In this document: positions 1 through 8,000 of the stretch, piece after piece | How the letters are laid out: every line of letters starts with the position of its first letter | Numbering within the stretch: position 1 is the first letter of the stretch | Source of the DNA: Betaproteobacteria bacterium | GTDB taxonomy: Bacteria > Pseudomonadota > Gammaproteobacteria > Burkholderiales > SG8-39 | Direction: 5' to 3' | Length of the DNA: 9,586 nucleotides | NCBI GenBank assembly: GCA_029865405.1 | Contig: JAOUGZ010000073.1 | Coordinates: 1 to 9,586, forward strand | Notes under the pieces: model-generated | What the model saw: the letters and a program-made list of their open reading frames with translations, nothing else | Databases searched by the model: none | What the model was told of the DNA's origin: nothing | Translations under genes and position numbers: made by a program

Positions 1-1358
1 AGCGCAAGCAGCGGCGTCTGCGGAGAAGGGATCAACCGCCCGTCCGCGCCCGCGATGCCCATCTTCTCCAGCCACGCCTCGAACTCCGGCGCGCGCTTCA
101 GGCCCATCACCTCGCGCAGGTACAGCGCATCATGAAAAGAAGTGCTCTGGTAATTCAGCATCACGTCGTCCGCCCCGGGCACGCCCATTACGTAGGTCAC
201 GCCGGCGGCGCCGAGGAGCGTGAGCAGCGTGTCCATGTCGTCCTGGTCGGCCTCGGCATGGTTGGTGTAGCAGACGTCCACCCCCAGAGGCACGCCCAGG
301 AGCTTGCCGCAGAAATGGTCCTCCAGCCCGGCGCGGATGATCTGTTTCCCGTCAAACAGGTATTCCGGCCCGATGAAGCCCACCACCGTGTTGACGAGCA
401 AAGGCTCGTACGCGCGCGCCACGCCGTAGGCCCGTGCTTCCAAAGTCTGCTGGTCGCAGCCGTGGTGCGCGCCGGCCGAGAGCGCGCTCCCCTGCCCGGT
501 CTCGAAGTACATGACGTTGGAACCAATAGAGCCGCGCTTCAGCGACCGCGCCGCCTGCATCGCTTCGGCAAGCAGCGACAGGCTCACGCCGAAGGACGCG
601 TTCGTCTTCTGCGTGCCGCCGATCGATTGAAAAACCAGATCCACCGGCGCGCCCGCCTCGATCGCCTTCAGCTGCCCGGTCACGTGCGTGAGCACGCACG
701 ACTGGGTCGGAATGGAAAAGCGGCTAATCAGCTCGTCCATCATCTTCCACAAAGGCAGGAAAGCCTGCAGCCCGTCCCCCGCCGGATTCACCCCGATCAC
801 CGCGTCCCCGCAGCCGTACAAAAGCCCATCGAGCATCGAGGCCGCGATGCCGCGCGGATCGTCGGTGGGGTGGTTGGGCTGCAGCCGCACCGAGAGCCGG
901 CCCGGCAGCCCGATCGTGTTCCGAAAGCGCGTCACCACACGGCACTTCCGCGCCACCGACACGAGGTCCTGGTTGCGCATGAGCTTCGACACCGCGGCGG
1001 CCATCTCGGGCGTCACCCCGCGCGCGAGCGCGCTCACCTCCTCGGAAGAAGAAGCCAGCAGCCACTCCCTGAACTCCCCCACCGTGAGGGAAGAAACAGC
1101 AGCAAACGCCGCCTTGTCGTGCGAATCGAGGATCAGCCGCGTGACGTCGTCATCCTCGTACGGCACCACGGCTTCATTCAGGAACACCGACACAGGCAGG
1201 TCCGCGAGCGCCATCTTCGCCGCCATGCGCTCTTCAGAACTCGCCGCCGCCACCCCCGCGAGCGCATCGCCCGAGCGGTGCGGCGTCGCGCGCGCGAGCA
1301 GCGTCTTCAGGTCCGGAAAGCGCCAGGTGACGCCGTCGATCGTGTGAGCGTAGGGCAT
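1..1358 (-). CDS. eutB: Ethanolamine ammonia-lyase large (alpha) subunit EutB, 3' end cut by window edge
   Basis: Catalytic subunit of the adenosylcobalamin-dependent enzyme that converts ethanolamine to acetaldehyde and ammonia. The frame is open from ATG 1358-1356 to the left edge and gives 452 residues. E. coli EutB has 453, so only a few C-terminal residues and the stop are missing. I translated it throughout and found no internal stop. It aligns from memory with E. coli EutB: RSGDALAGVAAASSEER near residue 28, RLQPN at 158-162, GDAVIGVNP at 184-192, FETGQGSALSAG at 285-296, NTVVGFIGPEYL at 323-334 and CYTNHAEADQ at 363-372. The substrate-binding residues known in E. coli (R160, Q162, N193, E287, D362) match R158, Q160, N191, E286 and D361 here. 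A weak AGG lies six bases before the ATG. A strong hairpin stands immediately upstream, and hepT ends 37 bases away. EutC is not visible; it would be expected downstream, beyond the edge. No microcompartment gene is visible. Confidence 0.97.
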   Translation of the reverse strand, partial: MPYAHTIDGVTWRFPDLKTLLARATPHRSGDALAGVAAASSEERMAAKMALADLPVSVFLNEAVVPYEDDDVTRLILDSHDKAAFAAVSSLTVGEFREWLLASSSEEVSALARGVTPEMAAAVSKLMRNQDLVSVARKCRVVTRFRNTIGLPGRLSVRLQPNHPTDDPRGIAASMLDGLLYGCGDAVIGVNPAGDGLQAFLPLWKMMDELISRFSIPTQSCVLTHVTGQLKAIEAGAPVDLVFQSIGGTQKTNASFGVSLSLLAEAMQAARSLKRGSIGSNVMYFETGQGSALSAGAHHGCDQQTLEARAYGVARAYEPLLVNTVVGFIGPEYLFDGKQIIRAGLEDHFCGKLLGVPLGVDVCYTNHAEADQDDMDTLLTLLGAAGVTYVMGVPGADDVMLNYQSTSFHDALYLREVMGLKRAPEFEAWLEKMGIAGADGRLIPSPQTPLLA

Positions 1359-1367
1359 GGCGAGCCT

Positions 1368-1390
1368 GCGCCGCCATCTCAAGGCGGCGC
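1368..1390 (-). promoter_or_regulatory. 8-bp perfect stem-loop just upstream of eutB
   Basis: Read on the minus strand, GCGCCGCC, a seven-base loop (TTGAGAT) and GGCGGCGC form a perfect GC-only inverted repeat. It ends nine bases before the eutB ATG and abuts the weak AGG ribosome-binding site. No T-run follows, so it is not a standard intrinsic terminator. It could dampen eutB translation, stabilise the mRNA or cause partial attenuation; the function is inferred. Confidence 0.5.
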
Positions 1391-1403
1391 GGGGCTCAGC
1401 CCC
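1391..1403 (-). repeat. Small inverted repeat spanning the hepT stop codon
   Basis: On the minus strand GGGGC, TGA, GCCCC form a 5-bp stem whose three-base loop is exactly the stop codon of the frame-corrected hepT. It directly abuts the longer hairpin at 1368-1390, so the two make a tandem folded block between hepT and eutB. No T-run is present. It may be chance in GC-rich DNA. Confidence 0.35.
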
Positions 1404-1739
1404 TGCTCGCCAGCAGCGCCGCGACGTCCTTCAGCAGGACGGGCACCTGGGTTTCAATCGTGCTCCACACCAGCGCGTGGTCGACCAAGTCGTATCCGTG
1501 GATCAGCACGTTCCGGAACGCGATGATCTGCCGGTGTTCGCCGATTTTGCCCCGGTCTGCGGATCGTGAGCGGCGAGGCGCTTCAGTGCCTCGCCGATGA
1601 TCTCGAAATTGCGCTCCACGGCCTGGCGCAGCATGCGGTTGCCGCGATAGTCGGCCAGAGTCCTGCCGCGCGCGGAATCGCGGATGAACTCTGCCGCGTC
1701 GCGCACATCCTCAAGCAGCTTCGCCGACCGGGGCTTCAT
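1396..1739 (-). pseudogene. hepT: HepT-like (DUF86) toxin with a one-base frameshift
   Basis: Member of the HepT/DUF86 family, HEPN-fold RNases that are the toxin of MntA/HepT modules. The frame from ATG 1739-1737 encodes a typical N-terminal half (MKPRSAKLLEDVRDAAEFI at 1-19, AVERNFEIIGEALKRLAAH at 40-58). It then runs into unrelated residues and stops at 1503, giving 78 aa. The C-terminal half lies in another frame and ends with TGA at 1398-1396. It carries IIAFRNVLIHGYD, which contains the family's R-x4-H-x-Y motif. Restoring one base in the A4 run (1545-1548) or G4 run (1550-1553) gives a continuous 114-aa protein of normal length, with R76, H81 and Y83 as the motif. The start lies inside the mntA 3' end (29-base overlap), typical of a coupled pair. 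As read, the product lacks the catalytic motif and should be non-toxic. A homopolymer sequencing error is the main alternative; programmed frameshifting is less likely. Confidence 0.88.
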
Positions 1740-2037
1740 AGACGGACTGGCGCGTTCTGTTGACCGACTCGATGAAGTAGGGATTCTTGAGTGCGCCGAT
1801 CATCACCAGGTCCACGCTCCGGCCGAACAGCCCTTCGAGCGCTTCCTTGAGCCCGAAGTAGCGAGCGAACAGGGTGGGGTCGTACCCTTCGCCGAAATCG
1901 ACAAGAAAATCGACATCGCTGCGATCCGGGTCGAACGAACCCGATGCCGCAGAGCCGAACACCTCCAGTCGCTGCACGCCAAAGCGCTCGCACAGCGTGG
2001 TGATCTGTTCGCGTTGCTTGTCGATGATGTCGATCAC
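1711..2037 (-). CDS. mntA: MntA-like minimal nucleotidyltransferase (antitoxin of a MntA/HepT pair)
   Basis: A 108-aa protein with a polymerase-beta-type minimal nucleotidyltransferase fold. After an N-terminal helix, LEVFGSAASGSF (24-35) gives the GS signature (G28, S29). SDVDFLVDF (40-48) gives the catalytic D41 and D43, and SVDLVM (74-79) gives D76 as the likely third acidic residue. In characterised MntA/HepT systems this protein transfers AMP to the tyrosine of the HepT R-x4-H-x-Y motif and so neutralises the toxin. That role is inferred here from family and partner. Translation starts at GTG 2037-2035, chosen because MIDIIDKQREQI matches the usual family start; a weak GAAAG lies six bases upstream. 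The gene begins 45 bases after the glucan synthase stop and overlaps hepT by 29 bases, indicating co-transcription. All three acidic residues are present, so the enzyme looks intact although its partner is frameshifted. Confidence 0.9.
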   Translation of the reverse strand: MIDIIDKQREQITTLCERFGVQRLEVFGSAASGSFDPDRSDVDFLVDFGEGYDPTLFARYFGLKEALEGLFGRSVDLVMIGALKNPYFIESVNRTRQSVYEAPVGEAA

Positions 2038-2072
2038 AGAGCGCTTTCGCGGTGGGAGTCCAGTGCATTCAT
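2034..2072 (-). other. Possible 12-codon leader ORF overlapping the mntA start
   Basis: ATG 2072-2070 opens a short frame (MNALDSHRESAL) whose TGA at 2036-2034 overlaps the mntA GTG as GTGA. It could be a coupled leader peptide, or the original mntA N-terminus separated by a small indel, since family members often start in a similar way. It has no strong ribosome-binding site. Chance is quite possible. Confidence 0.2.
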
Positions 2073-2082
2073 GGCCTGAATC

Positions 2083-5000
2083 TTACCCCAGCACCACCCT
2101 CACCTTATGCACCGCCCCGTCATCCACCAGCGCCACCCGCCCCTCGGCCAGCACCTTTCCATCGAGCTCGACTGAAGTAACGCCGCGGCTAACCCCCCGA
2201 GGATTCTCCACCGCGATCTCGTAGCGCGCCGAGCGATGCCGATAAACGATCTCGAACCCCGGCCACGCCCTGGGGATGCAGGGATCCAGGATCAGCACAT
2301 CTCCCTGCACGCGAAAGCCGAGGATCGACTCGATCCCGGCGCGATACAGCCACCCCGCCGACCCCGTGTACCAGGTCCATCCCCCGCGCCCCACGTGCGG
2401 GAACACCGAATACACGTCGGCGGCGACGGCGTAGGGCTCGACCTTGTAGCGCTGCACGTCCGCGCGCGTGCTCGCGTGGTGGATCGGATTGAGGAGCGAG
2501 AACAATGACGCCGCCTGGTCCCCCTCGCCCAACGCGGCAAAGGCCATCACCGACCACGCGGCGGCGTGGGTGTACTGGCCGCCGTTCTCCCGCACACCGG
2601 GCGGATAGCCCTTGATGTAGCCGGGATCCAATGCAGTGCGCTCGAAAGGCGGCGTGAACAGCAGCGCGAGCCCCTCGTCGCGGCGAATGAGGAGCTGCTC
2701 CACGGCGGCCATGGCGCGCCGCGCGCGCGCCGGCTCCGCCGCCCCGGAGAGCACGCTCCAGGACTGCGCGATCGAGTCGATGCGGCATTCCTCGCTCGCC
2801 GAAGAGCCGAGCGGCGTGCCGTCGTCGAAATAGCCGCGCCGGTACCAGCCGCCGTCCCAGCCGTCGCGCTCGAGCGCACTGCGCAGCCCGGCGGCGTGCG
2901 AAAGCCACTTCTCGGCGCGCGCCGCCTCGCCGCGCGCCTTGGCGAGCGGCGCGAACGCCGAAAGCGCCGCGTGCAGGAACCAGCCCAGCCAGACGCTCTC
3001 GCCGCGGCCTTTCTCGCCCACCCGGTTCATGCCGTCGTTCCAGTCGCCCGTGCCGAAGAGCGGCAGGCCGTGCGCGCCGAGGGCGAGGCTCTGGTCGAGC
3101 GCGAGCGCGCAGTGCTCGAAGAGCGATGCGCGCTCGCCGGACACCACCGGCTCGAAGTAGGCGTCGTGCTCGCCCTCGACGAGCGGCCGGCCCTCGAGGA
3201 AGGCAACGCTCTCCTCCAGCACCGCGGCATCGCCGGTCGTCTGCACGTAGTGCGCCGCGGCCAAGGCGAGCCAGCCCCGGTCATCCGAGATGCGCGTGCG
3301 CACGCCCTGGCCGGAGGGCGGCAGCCACCAGTGCTGGACGTCGCCTTCCACGAACTGGCGCGCGGCGGCGCGCAGCAGGTGCTCGCGCGCGAGCGCCGGC
3401 CGCGACACGGCGAGCGCCATGCCGTCCTGCAGCTGGTCGCGAAAGCCGTAGGCGCCGCTCGCCTGGTAGAAGGCCGAGCGCGCCCAGACGCGGCAGGCGA
3501 GCGTCTGGTAGAGGAGCCAGCGGTTGAGCATCACGTCCATCGAGCGCTCGGGCGTCTTCACCTGGATCGTGCCGAGGACCTCGTCCCAGTACGCGGTGAC
3601 TTCGCGCAGCACCGCGTCCAGGTCGGCCGCGCGATAGCGCTCGATGAGCGCGCGCGCCTCCTCCTCGCCCGCCGCCTGGCCGAGGAAGAACACGATCTCC
3701 ACGCTCTCGCCGGGCTCGAGCTCGAGCGGCGCCTGCAGCGCGGCGCAGGGGTCGAGCCCGGCGCCCGCGCGCCCGGCGAGGACCGCCTTTCCCGCGAGCG
3801 CGGCCGGGTTGTCGAGCGCGCCGTTCCTTCCCAGGAACTCCCGCCGGTCGCAGGTCCACGCGGTCTGCCGTCCGCCCAGGTCCGCGAAGGCGACGCGCGC
3901 GCCGAACGCCGCGTTCCAGGGATTGCGTGCAAACAGCGCGCCGGTCTGCGCATCGGCATCGGTCAGCACCGAGAACGCGGCGGCGCTGCGCGACGCGCCG
4001 AGCACCCATTCCACGTAGGCCGTGACCGAGAGCCGCCGCGCCCGGTCCGAAGTGTTGCGCAGCGTCAGCCGCGAGATCTTGATCGGGTCCGCGAGCGGCA
4101 CGTACTGCAGCAGCTCCAGCGCGATGCCGTGCGCGCTGTGCTCGAAGCGGCAGTAGCCCTGGCCGTGCCGCGCGACATAGGGCGCGGTCTCGTCGCGCAT
4201 CGGCAGCGCCGTGGGCCCCCACAGCTCGCCCGAGTCCTCGTCGCGCACGTAGAGCACCTCGCCCGGCCGGTCGGTGACGGGGTCGTTCGACCAGGGCGTG
4301 AGCTGGTTCTCGCGGCTGCCACCGGACCAGGTGTAGCCGCTGCCCTCGACCGCGGCCTGGAAGCCGAACGCGGGATTGGCGACGACGTTGATCCACGGCG
4401 CGGGCAGCCAGCGCTTCGCGTCGAGGGTCGTCACGTACTCGCGCCCCTCGGCGCCGAAGCCGCCGAAGCCGTTGAAGAACTCGAGCGCCGCCGGCGCCGG
4501 AACGCCCTGCGGCGCCTGCGCGGACGGCGCGCGCCGCGGCGCCGGCACGTTCGCTTCCGCTTCCGGGAGGTTGTTCAGCTGCTCCTGCAGCGTGCCGCGG
4601 CGCCCCGCGAGCACCGCGCGCGCCCTGGCGAGCAGCAGGGCGCGTGTCGGCGGCGGGATCAGGTCGGTGCGCAGCACGAACACGGCGCCGCGCGCGTCCT
4701 GCACGTCGCTCGCGGGGCGCCGCGAGCGGCTCGTGCGCACCTGCGTCTCGAGGGCGACCTGCAGGTCCTGGATGTACGAGCTGCCGCGCTCGTTCAGGAT
4801 CACGAGGTCCACGGCGAGCTGCTTCGCGCGCCAGTACTCGTGCGCGCGCAGCAGCTGGCGCACGAGCGGCAGGTCCTCGAGGCTGTCCGCGCGCACGAGC
4901 ACGATCGGCAGGTCGCCCGAGATGCCCTGCGCCCACAGCAGCGGCGGCGCGCCGCCGCCGCGGCGCAGGACCTCCGCCGGCGGGCGCATCTGCGGATCGG

Positions 5001-8000
5001 CGTAGAGCACGTGGCCCGCGAGCCGCTGAAAGAGGCTCGCCTCCTCCGGCGAGATGCCGAGATAGCTCGACTGCACCTGCGCGTGGGTCCACGCCAGCGT
5101 GGCGGCGCGCTCGAAGGCCGTGGGGTCGGAATGCTTGTCGGCGAGATCCAGCACCTCGGCGCGCGAGGCGCCGACGAGCGTCCAGAAGGCGATGTGCGCC
5201 GCCCGTCCCGGCTCGACCCGCAGGCGGTAGCGCAGCGCGAACACCGGGTCGAGCACGGCGCCTACAGTATTGGACAGCGGCAGGCCGTCCACGACCGACA
5301 TCGGCGTGCGCACCTCGCGCCCGCGGCCGAGGAAGCGCGCGCGGTCGGTTTCGATCTCCGGCTCGCCCACCGCCTCGCCTTCGACCACGGCGAGGTGCGC
5401 CGCCCAGATCTCCGGCTCGCCGCTCGCGCGGCGGCGCCGCGTCGCGAGGATCACGCCGGCCCTGGCGAGGTATTCGGTCTGCACGAAGAGCTTGGCAAAA
5501 GCCGGGTGCGCCGCGTCGGCCGCGGCCGGCGCCAGCACCAGCTCGGCGTAGGAGGTGAGGTCGATCTCGCGCGCCTTGTCGCCCGCATTCGCGACCGACA
5601 CGCGGCGCACTTCGGCGTCGTCCTCCGGCGAGACGACGACTTCGAGCGTGGTGGTGAGCGTGCCGTCGTGGCGCACGAACTGGGCGCGATCCTCGGTGAA
5701 GGTCGCTTCGTAGCGCTTCGCTTCGGCGCAGGTCGGCTGGTGGCCCGCGGACCAGATGTCGCCGCTCTGCACATCGCGCAGGTAGACGTAGCTGCCCGAG
5801 TCGTCGCGCGTGGCGTCTTCGCGCCAGCGCGTGATCGCGGCGCCGTTCCAGCTGCTGTAGCCGGAGCCGGCGGCCGTCAGCATCACCGCGTAGCGGCCGT
5901 TGGAGAGCAGGTGCGCCGCCGGCGTGGCGCCGTGCGCCGAGTACAGCCGCCGCACCGCCGGCAGCTCCAGGTCGCGCACCGTCGCCGCCGTCCCGACCTC
6001 CTCCGCCCGGGGATGCGCGAGCGCGACATCGCGCGGCGTGCGTTCCTGCAGCAGGAGCTCGGTGGCCCGCACCATCGGCTCGGCGTGAAAGCGCGCGCGC
6101 ATCGCCCCGTCGTGCAGCACGTTGGCGAGGGCGATGACCGTCATGCCCTGGTGGTGCGCCATGAAGGCGCGCACGATCGCCACGTCCTTGCCCTCGGGCA
6201 GGCGCGTGGGCGTGTAGTCGAGCGCCTCGTAGAAGCCGTAGCGGCCGCGCGCGCCGAGCGCGGCGAGCCGCGCGAAGTTGCGCACCGCGGCGCCCGGATC
6301 GACCATCGCCGCGAGCGCCGTCGCGTAGGGCGCGACGACGGCGTTCGCGCCGAGCCCGCGCTTCAGGCCCAGGCCCGGGACGCCGAAGTTCGAGTACTGG
6401 TAGGTGAACTCCAGGTCGCGCACGTTGTAGGCCGACTCCGAAAGGCCCCAGGGCACGCCGAGCTCGGCGCCGTAGGCGATCTGCCGGCGCACGACCAGGC
6501 GGCTCGTCTGCTCGAGCAGGCTCCCGGCCGGCGCGCGCATGACGAGCGAGGGCATCAGGTACTCGAACATCGATCCCGACCAGGAGACGAGCGCCGCGCC
6601 GCCGCCGCTCGGCGTGACGGCGCGCCCGAGCCTGAACCAGTGGCGCGAGGCGACATCGCCCTTGGCGATCGCCACGAAGCTCGCGAGGCGCGCCTCCGAG
6701 GCGAGCAGGTCGTAGCAGCTCGGGTCGAGCTCGCCCTCGGCGACGCGGTAGCCGATCGAGAGGAGCTTTCGCTCCGGGTCGAGCAGGAAGCCGAAGTCCA
6801 TCGCCTCGGCCATGGCCCGCGCCGTCGCCTCGAGCGAGGCGAGGCGCTCATCCAGCGCACGCGCGTCCTCGCCGGTCCGGGCGCGGTCGCGGCGGTGGCT
6901 CTCGATCGAGCGGTGCGTGGCCTCGGCCCAGGCGAGCATCTCGGCGCCGGCGTCGTCGCCGCGCTCGCTCGCCAGCGTGCGCGCGATGTCGAGCAGGGTC
7001 GCGGCCTGCGGCCCGGCCTGCGCGATGCCCTGGCGCAGCGCGGCGCCGAGCGCATCGAGCGCCTCGGTGAGCTGGCCGAGCGTGATGGTCTGCGTGCGGC
7101 GGTCCTCGGGACACGCCTGCACGGCCTCGCGCGTGAGGTCCAGGCTGTCCTCGATGCCGGCGAGAATCCCGGCCTCCGGCAGCGCGCCGCCGATCCACTC
7201 GCGGCAGGCGTTCGCCAGCGCGACCAGGTGCCCGGCCAGGTTGCCGCTGTCCACCGACGAGACGTATTGCGGCTCGAGCGGGCGCAGCTCGCGCGTGTCG
7301 TACCAGTTGTAGAAGTGCCCGCGGAAGCGCGGCAGGCCGCCCATCGTCGCGAGCGTCGCTTCCAGCCGCTCCACGGTATCGGCGGTGCCGGCCCAGCCGA
7401 AGTCGCGCGCGCTGGCGGCCGAGAGCAGATACACGCCCATGTTGGTGGGCGAGGTGCGGTGCGCGACGACGGGCTTCGGGTCTTCCTGGAAATTGTCCGG
7501 CGGCAGCCAGTGCTCGGCCGCCGTCACGAAGGTCTCGAAGAAGCGCCAGGTGCGGCGCGCCACCCGGCGCAAGGCGCGCGCTTCCCCGGGCGAGACCGGC
7601 AGGCGGCCGGCGACGCGCGGCGACAGGCTCGTCCAGCGGGCGATGGCGGGCGAGGCGATCCAGGCGAGCAGGAACGGCGCCGCCACGGGCCAGGCCTCGC
7701 TCCCGATCCACCACAGCACGATCGCGGCCACGAGGCCGAGCGCGACGCCGCCGCCCATGTGCCGATAGAACCCGAGGAGACCGAGCTCGCGGCTCACCGT
7801 CGCCTGCCCCGCCGTGACCCAGTCGAGCAGGCGCCGGCGGCTGACGGCGAGGCGATAGAGCGTGCGTGCGACCGCATCGGCCATCAGCCAGGCCTGGTGC
7901 GCGAGGAACACGAGCAGCAACGCCGTCAGCGAAAGCGCGAGCCGCACATCCGTGGCGAGCGCGCGCAGGTGGCTGCGCGTCGTGGTGCGCGCGCGCCGCG

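Noticed and set aside
1368..1390. Intrinsic terminator between hepT and eutB
   Set aside because: The stem is strong but no T-run follows on the minus strand and it sits too close to the eutB start. I kept it only as a possible regulatory hairpin.
132..1526. 464-codon open frame on the plus strand opposite eutB and the hepT 3' half
   Set aside because: It is rich in Arg, His and Pro with no recognisable domain and lies antisense to the clearly conserved eutB. It is a typical GC-rich shadow frame.
1545..1553. Classic programmed -1 slippery heptamer in hepT
   Set aside because: The in-frame codons GCA AAA TCG do not fit the X-XXY-YYZ pattern and I saw no strong downstream structure. A plain indel is the simpler reading, though single-codon slippage remains possible.
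3281..5092. 603-codon minus-strand frame inside the glucan synthase gene
   Set aside because: It has extreme Arg/Ala/Gly composition and is an alternate frame of the conserved GH94-coding region; a composition artefact.
4644..5558. 304-codon plus-strand frame antisense to the glucan synthase
   Set aside because: Its low-complexity Arg/Ala/Pro sequence is caused by GC-rich third positions of the real gene.
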